Positions 8,965 to 15,868 of a stretch of DNA of 64,000 nucleotides are shown one piece after another. Every line of letters starts with the position of its first letter. Positions within the stretch are counted from its first letter, which is position 1. Location of the stretch: positions 5,569 to 69,568 of the forward strand of contig JAQUGA010000001.1 of NCBI GenBank assembly GCA_028684405.1. The letters run 5' to 3'. The notes under the pieces were generated by a model. It was not told the origin of the DNA and did not search any database. It saw only the letters and a list, made by a program, of their open reading frames with translations. The position numbers and the translations under genes are program-made. The stretch is from Bacteroidales bacterium. GTDB taxonomy: Bacteria > Bacteroidota > Bacteroidia > Bacteroidales > WCHB1-69.

Positions 8965-11481
8965 CTATTTTGTCACTTTAATTTCAATACTGGAATTTTT
9001 CAATCCTTTTGATTTCACTTTTAATTTGATGGTTCCTTCTTTTGTTCCTCTAATAATGGCAAGACATTTTCCGTTAAAAGCGCTCTGATCGGTGGCAATA
9101 AATGGTTCGTGACTGGTTGGATCGCCATTGCAAACGGCAATAATTTCGCCAGGTCCTTCAATCTCAAAATTAATCTTGTTATATGCCCTTGGAACAAATT
9201 GATTGTTCTTGTCAAGAATGTCTACGGTTACAAAAACCAAATCTTCTCCATCTGCAGTAATCTCTTTTCGATCGATGGTAAGATTCATTTTAGCAGCATT
9301 TAATGATGTTTTCATAACATCTTCTGCCCATACTTTGCCATCTTTCCAAACTTTTACTTTCAACTCACCAGGCTGATAAACAACATCATCCCATTGAAAA
9401 CGATATTCAAATTGTGCTTTTTTTCTTTTCCCCAGTGATTTTCCATTTAAAAACAGCTCTGCTTCATCTCCAGAAGAGTAGACATGAACAGGAACATTTT
9501 TGCCCATTCGTTCGGGCCAATTCCAATGAGGAAGTATGTGTGCCATAGGAAAATCGGGTCTCCATTTTGCTTGATAAATATAGAATCGATCTTTTTTGAA
9601 ACCGCATAAATCTATGATTCCAAAATAGCTACTTCGCGAAGGTATTTCGTCCGTTCCAAGCCCATTCAAGCGTTTTCTAAGAGCTTTAATTTCAGCAGAA
9701 TCAGTATAATTTACCAAGTCGGTGATATCTCTAAAATACGGTGTTGGTTCTCCCAAATAATCAAAACCTGTCCATACATATTCTCCCATTATTCGCGGAT
9801 ATTGCTCGTTGTATTTAAATTGCATATCGGGCGACAGTCCCCATCCAGGATATTGCATATCATAAGACGACATGTGAAATATTCCTTTTCCGGGTAAATT
9901 ATCATCAGCAGGACCATTTACCACTGGAAAAAAATACTCACCTCTGGTGCTCAAACAGGAAGTAGTTTCATTGGCAACAAATGGTACATCAAGTAAAGTA
10001 GAATCGCCAAAGAATTTCTCATAAGACCAGTGATTGTAGTTGTATCCAAAAACATCAAGTGCATCCAAAAATCCGTTGTATGCAGAAACAGGCCAATTGC
10101 AGCCAGCCGTGACCGGACGAGAATGATCCATCATTCGAATAATATCTGCCAAACGTTTTGCCAAAACAGGATTCGATTGATCTGGGATTTCATTCCCAAT
10201 GCTCCACATAAAAACAGATGGATGATTTCTATCTCGAAGAACCATCGCCTTTATATCTTCAACATGCCAAGCATCGAAATGAATGTTGTAATCATTTTCT
10301 TTTTTTGCAGTTTGCCAAGTGTCAAAAGCTTCTACTTGCACCAGAAAGCCCATTTTGTCGCATAAATCTAGCAATTCGGGTGCCGGTGGATTGTGGCTTG
10401 TTCTGATGGAATTGCACCCTATCTCTTTTAAGATTTCCAGTTGACGTTCAGCGGCTCTGGTGTTAAATTTAGCACCCAAAGGGCCCAAATCATGATGGTT
10501 GCAAACGCCTTTTATTTCTATTTTTTTGCCATTTAACAGAAATCCTTCCTTGGCAGTAAATTCAATTGTTCTAAATCCAAAAGTAGTTATTTCTTTGTGT
10601 ATAATTTTATCTCCTTCATAAACAGAGGTTTGAGCTGTATACAAGTTTGGATTTTCGATACTCCACAACGAAGGATTTTCAACCATAATTTCAAGAGCGA
10701 TTGTTTTTTTAGATTGAGCAGGGAGGCTACTGGCCATTTTTTTTGACTTTGCAACTTCTTTATTTTCAGAATTGTAGATAATCGTTTGTAGGTAAATGTT
10801 GGAAACTTGAGAGCGATTGTTTTTTAGATTTACTTGCAAATTAACGTGAGCCTCTTTTTTTGTCACTTTTGGGGTTGTTAGATAAATACCCCAATGATCG
10901 ATGTGAACTGCATTTGTTTTGGTGAGCCATACATTTCTGTATAAACCCGCTCCGGGATACCAGCGAGAATCGTACTTTTCGGTATCAAGTCTGACAGCAA
11001 TAACATTTTCCTTTCCGAATTGAATATAGGGTGTAAGATTGAATCTAAAGGAAGTATAACCATAAGGCCATTCTCCAACAAATTTGCCATTGAGCCACAC
11101 TTTAGCATTTGCCATTGCCCCATCAAAATCAATAAATATTTGTTTTCCTTTGTCGTTTTCCGATACTATAAAATGTTTCCGATACCATCCAATTCCTCTC
11201 CATGGAAGCAAGCCAGTTTCGTTTACCAAATCGTCGCGAAATGGTCCTTCAATGCCCCAATCGTGAGGTAAATTTAAATTTCGCCAAGCAGCATCATTGT
11301 ATGCTTTTTTTTCTATGCCTTCTGGCTCAGGAATGATGATACCGGGTTTTTCAGGATGTTGACCAAATCGTTCAAATTTCCAATTGCTGTTAAATTTTTC
11401 TCTTGAAAAAGCATTTAGATTTTCTTGAGAAAATCCAAATAAGCTCTGAATGACTATAGCTATTGCCAAAAAAATTCTCAT
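8965..11481 (-). CDS. Beta-galactosidase-like glycoside hydrolase, GH2
   Basis: 838 residues from the ATG at 11481. This start is chosen because a signal peptide (MRIFLAIAIVIQSLFGFSQ) begins there; the longer reading frame uses a TTG and adds a charged, non-signal extension. Domain order is GH2 sugar-binding, Ig-like immunoglobulin domain, TIM barrel, DUF4982-like region and a C-terminal Ig-like domain. The acid/base Glu is in MWSIGNEIPD (near residue 430) and the nucleophile Glu in VANETTSCLSTRG (near 505). It is exported and cleaves beta-linked galactose or a related sugar. First gene of a two-gene operon with the GH20 enzyme. Beta-glucuronidase or beta-mannosidase activity cannot be ruled out by eye. 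Confidence 0.92.
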   Translation of the reverse strand: MRIFLAIAIVIQSLFGFSQENLNAFSREKFNSNWKFERFGQHPEKPGIIIPEPEGIEKKAYNDAAWRNLNLPHDWGIEGPFRDDLVNETGLLPWRGIGWYRKHFIVSENDKGKQIFIDFDGAMANAKVWLNGKFVGEWPYGYTSFRFNLTPYIQFGKENVIAVRLDTEKYDSRWYPGAGLYRNVWLTKTNAVHIDHWGIYLTTPKVTKKEAHVNLQVNLKNNRSQVSNIYLQTIIYNSENKEVAKSKKMASSLPAQSKKTIALEIMVENPSLWSIENPNLYTAQTSVYEGDKIIHKEITTFGFRTIEFTAKEGFLLNGKKIEIKGVCNHHDLGPLGAKFNTRAAERQLEILKEIGCNSIRTSHNPPAPELLDLCDKMGFLVQVEAFDTWQTAKKENDYNIHFDAWHVEDIKAMVLRDRNHPSVFMWSIGNEIPDQSNPVLAKRLADIIRMMDHSRPVTAGCNWPVSAYNGFLDALDVFGYNYNHWSYEKFFGDSTLLDVPFVANETTSCLSTRGEYFFPVVNGPADDNLPGKGIFHMSSYDMQYPGWGLSPDMQFKYNEQYPRIMGEYVWTGFDYLGEPTPYFRDITDLVNYTDSAEIKALRKRLNGLGTDEIPSRSSYFGIIDLCGFKKDRFYIYQAKWRPDFPMAHILPHWNWPERMGKNVPVHVYSSGDEAELFLNGKSLGKRKKAQFEYRFQWDDVVYQPGELKVKVWKDGKVWAEDVMKTSLNAAKMNLTIDRKEITADGEDLVFVTVDILDKNNQFVPRAYNKINFEIEGPGEIIAVCNGDPTSHEPFIATDQSAFNGKCLAIIRGTKEGTIKLKVKSKGLKNSSIEIKVTK

Positions 11482-11609
11482 GGATATTTCTTTTTTATTT
11501 GTTTTTTTTCTCTCATGCTTACATATATATTGCTTTTCTACAAAAAACCTAATCTCAGAAAACAAGTCTAAATTATTTAAAATTGAATTTTTAGCAGGCT
11601 TATGTTTCG

Positions 11610-11636
11610 CAAATATAAAGAATATTATGAAACAAA
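11610..11636 (-). promoter_or_regulatory. Candidate promoter of the GH2-GH20 operon
   Basis: Minus-strand TATATTTG (11610-11617) matches the -7 consensus. TTTTG lies 15 nt further upstream (11633-11636), a little short of the usual 17-23. The leader would be about 120 nt, which leaves room for regulation. The gene-free stretch 11482-11905 otherwise holds only the hairpin noted separately. Confidence 0.4.
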
Positions 11637-11831
11637 ACAGCGGAAAATGAAATTATCTAAATGGTTTTACCAAAACAGAAATAAAAACTAAAGGTAAATC
11701 GCAAATGTAGAATTGAGTGCAGCAAAAGGACAGTTTTTAATTAAGAATTTTCAATGGTTCACCAGTTTCTGAAAAAAGCATTATGCAAAATTACATACCT
11801 ATAAAACCTGTGAACTTAAAAGCACAGAAAT

Positions 11832-11880
11832 ACTAGTTAGTCTCTGCAAAGACAGAGCTTTTTAGCAGTGACTAATTAGT
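11832..11880. other. Imperfect inverted repeat downstream of ferredoxin gene
   Basis: Arms 11832-11847 and 11865-11880 pair over 16 bases with three mismatches around a 17-base spacer. It sits just past the ferredoxin stop codon (11906). A transcription terminator or mRNA 3'-end structure for the leftward ferredoxin gene is the simplest reading, but there is no clear U-run. Confidence 0.35.
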
Positions 11881-11905
11881 GTTATTAAAAATCTCTCAAC
11901 GATTT

Positions 11906-12109
11906 TTAATCTGTTTCAAATTTGATGACGCTTGTCGGACAGGATTCTACTGCTTCTTTAATTTCTTCTTCATACTGAGAGAAATCCACGCCTTCGATTA
12001 CAATCATTTTATCGGGCACTTCAAATACTTCTGGTGCCACTTCACTGCAAAGTCCGCAAGAGATACATTCGTCTTCGGATTCATCGAGCCAAACTCTAGT
12101 AATTGCCAT
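11906..12109 (-). CDS. Single-cluster [4Fe-4S] ferredoxin
   Basis: 67 residues. The cysteine pattern C15-x2-C18-x2-C21 and C57-Pro matches small monocluster ferredoxins of the Desulfovibrio/Thermotoga type, so a single [4Fe-4S] (or [3Fe-4S]) cluster is expected. The protein is strongly acidic (EEEIKEAVE), as usual for an electron carrier. It is a soluble low-potential electron donor; the partner enzyme cannot be told from this window. It is separated from the upstream remnant of a nitric-oxide-reductase-like gene by a perfect inverted repeat, so it is probably transcribed alone. Confidence 0.93.
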   Translation of the reverse strand: MAITRVWLDESEDECISCGLCSEVAPEVFEVPDKMIVIEGVDFSQYEEEIKEAVESCPTSVIKFETD

Positions 12110-12151
12110 GTTTATGTGTTTTAAATGAATAAAATATTATAACAGTTTTTG

Positions 12152-12208
12152 TTTTATTCTAACTACAAAACAAAGTATCAATGACTTTGTTTTGTAGTTA
12201 GAATAAAA
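12152..12208. terminator. Perfect 25-bp inverted repeat, likely bidirectional terminator
   Basis: Arms 12152-12176 and 12184-12208 are exact reverse complements with a 7-base loop. The stem is moderately AT-rich, ends in A/T runs and starts one base after the stop codon of the remnant at 12209. This fits an intrinsic terminator left over from that gene; it also isolates the ferredoxin gene. Confidence 0.7.
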
Positions 12209-12418
12209 TTATCGAATTTCTTTCTTTTCCTTTTCAATCGACCAGCCCGTTTTCAGTCCGACCACAAACCATGCTAGCGCTAGTATACCTACTGCAAAAA
12301 TGGTATCTCCAACGATTCATAGCCAGAGAAGCGTTTGCATCGTAGGGTCTTGCATAAACTCGACCGAACGAGCATACCACATGATTCCAGAAAGAGAGTG
12401 TGAGAATATAAGTAAAAA
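12209..12418 (-). pseudogene. C-terminal remnant of a nitric oxide reductase large subunit (NorB/qNOR-like)
   Basis: Reading the minus strand from 12418 gives about 68 codons with no start and one in-frame TGA: a segment like SGIMWYARSVEFMQDPTMQT, then LLWL-stop-IVGDTIFAVGILALAWF, then a charged tail EKEKKEIR and TAA at 12211-12209. The ARS-EFMQ segment, the VGDTIFAVG motif and the final hydrophobic helix look like the C-terminus of quinol-dependent nitric oxide reductase. The TGA stands where a CGA Arg codon would fit. Everything upstream is gone: the Spo0M-like gene ends only 6 bp away. I read it as the scar of a deletion. The family call is by recognition of a short segment, so moderate certainty. 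Confidence 0.6.
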
Positions 12419-12424
12419 CAAAAA

Positions 12425-12895
12425 CTATACTAGTCTTATTTCTTTTTTACTTGAAGGATCCAATGCTGCGGCTTTTACATCCACTTCGGCATCAATAAAA
12501 TATACTGACTTTTCATTGTCTGCAAACGAACCCATTTTGCCTAAAGCACCCAGGGCACCGCCTTTTTCTTTTAATTCGTCATTGTTTGATTTCAAAACAT
12601 TGAAAGGCAAAGAAAATTCGATTTCTTTCGGTTCACCAGGCTTAATAGAGTATCCAAGAGGAGCAGAGATGGTTCCTAAGTCAAAGATTTTTGTTTTTTT
12701 ATCGTCGCCGCGACCCGTTGTAAATTCCTCGTATATTTTTACTTTATACGATACTAATTCCTGATCACTTTTGGTGGTGAGAATAATTTTTCCAACTACT
12801 GCACCGCTGTCTTTTGCAATCTGTCCTGGAACTTCTAGGCTTACGCTTACGCCGCCAATGCCTAATTTGTTTTTCAAATTTTGAAAGAAACCCAT
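12425..12895 (-). CDS. Spo0M-like arrestin-fold protein
   Basis: 156 residues, no signal peptide or membrane segment, so cytoplasmic. It begins MGFFQNLKNKLGIGGVSVSL and shows the pattern of Spo0M-family proteins: VSLEVPGQIAKDSGAVVGKI followed by strand-rich sequence and an SIKPGEPKEIEFSLPF segment. Spo0M in Bacillus has an arrestin-like fold and affects sporulation control; here no sporulation is expected and the role is unknown. The protein is shorter than Bacillus Spo0M (about 258 residues), covering mainly the N-terminal arrestin half. The gene stands alone, with the nitric-oxide-reductase-like remnant just downstream. Confidence 0.75.
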   Translation of the reverse strand: MGFFQNLKNKLGIGGVSVSLEVPGQIAKDSGAVVGKIILTTKSDQELVSYKVKIYEEFTTGRGDDKKTKIFDLGTISAPLGYSIKPGEPKEIEFSLPFNVLKSNNDELKEKGGALGALGKMGSFADNEKSVYFIDAEVDVKAAALDPSSKKEIRLV

Positions 12896-13106
12896 ATTTA
12901 ATATGTTTTAGGTTGATAATTGCTACAAATTTAATAAAAATCAGATTAAAAAATTAATTATTCAAAAATAAATATGTTTTCAAATTCTCTACGTCATCTT
13001 TTTCTTCAAGCCTGTTTATTATTAGGGAACAAGTGCTTTAATAATCTAAAGAATCCCCTCTTTAGACAAACAAAAGAGATGGTCCTTGTGACAAATATTT
13101 ATTTCC
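12896..13106. other. Intergenic stretch without recognisable feature
   Basis: AT-rich sequence between the Spo0M-like gene and the sorting-domain remnant. I see no coding frame, clear promoter or strong hairpin. Together with 13380-13563 it makes up the non-coding parts of a 668-bp gap whose middle is the decayed gene. Confidence 0.5.
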
Positions 13107-13379
13107 TTATTCTTTAATAATTTTCCGCACCTCTGTTTTGGTTGGACTTTTAATTTTTAAAAGATAGAGTCCTTGGGGCAAATTAGAAATATCGATTTCA
13201 GTTTTATTGGATTGCAAAGCTAAACTTTTACACAACTGTCCTTGAATATTTAACACTTCGACTGTGGAATTTATGTAATCATCTAAAATTAAACAAACAT
13301 GATCGTTAGCAGGATTCGGATAAACAGATATGTTTTTTTGATAATTACTAAATTTGTTTTTACAAAGGGAAGCTGTTGT
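13107..13379 (-). pseudogene. Orphan T9SS type A sorting domain (decayed secreted-protein gene)
   Basis: An open frame of 90 codons on the minus strand, bounded by TAA on both sides and with no ATG inside. It reads as a canonical Bacteroidota C-terminal sorting domain: ISVYPNPANDHV, then STVEVLNIQGQLCKSL, then ISNLPQGLYLLKIKS and a final KTEVRKIIKE. Such domains send proteins through the type IX secretion system and are always at the C-terminus of much larger proteins. The passenger is missing, so this is the tail of a deleted or decayed gene. A programmed frameshift joining an upstream frame is unlikely, since no long frame precedes it. Confidence 0.8.
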
Positions 13380-13563
13380 TTAATTCTTCGCAAATATACA
13401 ACAATTCGTAAAAAAAACTTAATTTTACATTATTTTTATCCAAAATTCTAATAAAACCCTGTCATTCAAAGCGAAGAATCAGTTTTCTTTTATCGGACAA
13501 CAATGTTTTAAAAATGAAACTTCTCAATTAAAGTTTAACAATTCCTTTTTCCTAAAACCTCTT

Positions 13564-14403
13564 TTATAATTTTACATTCGCAGCTTCCCAACCAATAATG
13601 GCCGCTTTTCGAGTTGTTCCCCACATATAACCACCCAATTCACCAGAAGACTGAACGACTCGATGACAAGGGATTAAAAAAGCGATGGGGTTGCTTCCGA
13701 TAGCGGTTCCGACTGCTCTGGCTGCTTTAGGTTTTTGAATAATTTGTGCAATATTTGCATACGTTTTTAAACTTCCCATTGGAATATGTAAAAGAGACTC
13801 CCACACTTTTAGCTGAAAATCACTGCCTTTTAGGTGTAATTTTATTTTATCAATCTTGCTCCAATCTGAAGCATAAATATGCAAAACATTTAGCTGAATA
13901 TCATCTGTTTTTTGAACAAGACTGGCTTTTGAAAAACGTTTTTCTAGTTCCGAAAAAGCAATCTGAGGGTCGTCCGCAAATCCCATATAACAAATGCCTT
14001 TTGGAGTAGAAGCCACTAATGCTTCACCAAATAAAGTTTTCGTAAAATTGTAATTAATCGTAAGATTTTCTCCATTATTTTTACATTCCTCTGCCGTCAT
14101 TCTTTCGATTTGCACAAATAAATGATGCAATTTTGCTTTATTTGAAGGCTCCGTTTTGTGTTCAGATTGAGAAAAAAGGGATGGCGAATTGCTCAGAATT
14201 CGTTTTACCTGTTGCACACCCGTATATTCCAAGAATTTTTCGGGACCAACCCCTGCCCAATCGATAAAAAGCTTTTCAAACTGGGAAGGATTTAAATGTG
14301 CTTTTTTAGCAATTTCATCAAGACATATCTGCTGTTTGAAATTATCAATTACTTCTGCTATTTGTTTGTAATTATTGTATTCTTGGTCTTTCATTAAATT
14401 CAT
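13564..14403 (-). CDS. AraC-type regulator/methylated-DNA-protein-cysteine methyltransferase (Ada-like)
   Basis: 279 residues. An N-terminal AraC helix-turn-helix part (about 5-85, LDEIAKKAHLNPSQFEKLF) is joined to an O6-alkylguanine-DNA methyltransferase domain. The active-site motif IPCHRVV places the acceptor Cys at 246, and GTAIGSNPIAFLIPCH is the family pattern. It repairs O6-methylguanine by suicide transfer. The N-terminal Ada metal/phosphotriester domain is absent, so it probably lacks the methyl-phosphotriester switch of E. coli Ada, as is usual for this two-domain group. A -7-like TATTTTTG (14413-14420) lies 10 bp upstream of the ATG, suggesting a very short leader. Confidence 0.92.
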   Translation of the reverse strand: MNLMKDQEYNNYKQIAEVIDNFKQQICLDEIAKKAHLNPSQFEKLFIDWAGVGPEKFLEYTGVQQVKRILSNSPSLFSQSEHKTEPSNKAKLHHLFVQIERMTAEECKNNGENLTINYNFTKTLFGEALVASTPKGICYMGFADDPQIAFSELEKRFSKASLVQKTDDIQLNVLHIYASDWSKIDKIKLHLKGSDFQLKVWESLLHIPMGSLKTYANIAQIIQKPKAARAVGTAIGSNPIAFLIPCHRVVQSSGELGGYMWGTTRKAAIIGWEAANVKL

Positions 14404-14423
14404 ATTTTACAACAAAAATAGAA

Positions 14424-15671
14424 CTATTTTTCATCCTTATATTGAAACACATTATAAGGCAATGATTCCCCTTTAATTTTCAGAACAACAATGCCGTGAC
14501 CGGCCACTTTTTTTGAGATGTTTTCTTGAGTTGATGTTTCTGTTGTCTCTTTTGTCCATAAATCCTTGGTTGTGTACCCTTTGGATGCATTCAGGCCAAC
14601 CGCTTTTAAATTAAATGTAATGGTGTTTATTTTTTCTGACCGATTTAATAAAGCCACCGCAATTTCGCCACTCATGGTTGAAACAAGAGGTTTTGCCCAT
14701 ACTTCTAAATCACCAAAATCAATTAATCTTCGAGCTTGATAGACAAATGAACTTTGATTTAGTGCAATAATTTCTTGGTTTGTAATAATTTCAATGGTTT
14801 CATCACTCATATTTGTCAAATCGTTTCCTAGTAAAAGTGGCGAGTGCATCATGCACCACATTGAAAAGTGAGTTTTATCCTCTTCGTAGCTCATTCCTCT
14901 GCCCACTTGCAGCATATCCATATCGTTGTAATGTCCTTTTGATGCATACATCCATAAGTCGGCATTTAAATCAATAATTTTTAGGATCAATTCAAAGTTG
15001 TTGCTAATATCTTCAGAAATTCGCCATGAGTCAGCAATATATGTAACCCATTCGCCCGGGAATTTCCATCTGCAAACATTATAAATGGCTGTTGGTTTAA
15101 TAGTTTTTATTTGTTTCCCAATTTTGGTAAAGGCAGTTTGTTCGTCCAGTCCCAACCATTCGCCTCCGCACCAATCAACTTTGATAAAATCATAATTCCA
15201 TTCCTGTAAAAATAATTTTAAATCTTGTTCTTCATTCCCATAAAGTCCCATTCCAACTCCTATGGTGTCTTTGTACCAGAATGAAGCACAGGTATTTAGT
15301 CCGGCATCGGAATAGATTCCCGCTTTTAGTCCTTTGGAATGAATGTAATCGGCAAGTGATTTCATTCCACTTGGAAATCGTTCCTTGTGAGCCTTTATTT
15401 TGCCGTTCTCATCTCTTCCTCCAAAGTACCCATCGTCGATATTGATATAGGAATAACCCACATCTTTGAGACCAGAAGAAAGCATTGCATCAGCTTGAGC
15501 TTTTATTATATCCTCGTTGATATTTATCCCGAAATTGTTCCAACTTGCCCATCCCATTATGGGGGCTTGAGAATTGCTTTCTGGCTTATTTTGAGAATTG
15601 TTTGTGTCTTTTCTGTTTGCATTGCACGAGACCAAAATCAAAACAAGAAAGGGTATAATTAGTTTATTCAT
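14424..15671 (-). CDS. Alpha-galactosidase, GH27 lipoprotein
   Basis: 415 residues. A lipoprotein signal ends in LILVSC, with Cys16 as the lipid anchor, so the enzyme is held at a membrane, probably the outer one. The (beta/alpha)8 GH27 domain starts with PIMGWASWNNFGIN. The nucleophile is Asp166 in IKVDWCGG, the acid/base is Asp221 in WRISEDI, and NDMDMLQVG (249-257) is the family motif. A C-terminal beta-sandwich follows. It removes alpha-linked galactose, or alpha-GalNAc, since the two specificities share the fold. It lies 20 bp upstream of the repair gene, but a relation is unlikely. Confidence 0.93.
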   Translation of the reverse strand: MNKLIIPFLVLILVSCNANRKDTNNSQNKPESNSQAPIMGWASWNNFGININEDIIKAQADAMLSSGLKDVGYSYINIDDGYFGGRDENGKIKAHKERFPSGMKSLADYIHSKGLKAGIYSDAGLNTCASFWYKDTIGVGMGLYGNEEQDLKLFLQEWNYDFIKVDWCGGEWLGLDEQTAFTKIGKQIKTIKPTAIYNVCRWKFPGEWVTYIADSWRISEDISNNFELILKIIDLNADLWMYASKGHYNDMDMLQVGRGMSYEEDKTHFSMWCMMHSPLLLGNDLTNMSDETIEIITNQEIIALNQSSFVYQARRLIDFGDLEVWAKPLVSTMSGEIAVALLNRSEKINTITFNLKAVGLNASKGYTTKDLWTKETTETSTQENISKKVAGHGIVVLKIKGESLPYNVFQYKDEK

Positions 15672-15702
15672 TGGGTTAAATTTTGATTATAATTTTATTT
15701 TT

Positions 15703-15738
15703 CAAAAATACTTTATTTTTCGTTGTGGATGAAAGCAA
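15703..15738 (-). promoter_or_regulatory. Candidate promoter of the GH27 gene
   Basis: Minus-strand TATTTTTG at 15703-15710 lies 31 bp upstream of the ATG. A TTG occurs 25 nt further upstream (15736-15738), slightly longer than the usual spacer. Confidence 0.4.
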
Positions 15739-15807
15739 AGAAAACTGGATGACAAAGAGAGGATCGATTTCCGCGAGTTTTATATTTTGAAAAGGCTTAT
15801 TTTATAC

Positions 15808-15857
15808 ATTTTTAAAACAAGAAAAGCGCCCGAGAGCGCTTTTCTTGTTTTAAAAAT
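15808..15857. terminator. Intrinsic terminator of the giant gene
   Basis: Arms 15808-15829 and 15836-15857 pair perfectly over 22 bp around a 6-base loop, with a GCGC-rich tip (AAAAGCGC/GCGCTTTT) and A/T-rich base. It begins 11 bp after the stop codon of the 4410-residue gene, so it ends that leftward transcript; it is symmetric enough to work both ways. Confidence 0.85.
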
Positions 15858-15868
15858 TAGAATACTTA

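Noticed and set aside
11482..11565. Extended N-terminus of the GH2 enzyme (TTG start)
   Set aside because: The added 28 residues are charged and precede a clean signal peptide, so the ATG at 11481 is the better start.
12300..12764. 154-codon rightward frame across the nitric-oxide-reductase-like remnant and the Spo0M-like gene
   Set aside because: The minus-strand Spo0M-like protein is recognisable; the plus-strand translation is not, and it crosses a gene boundary.
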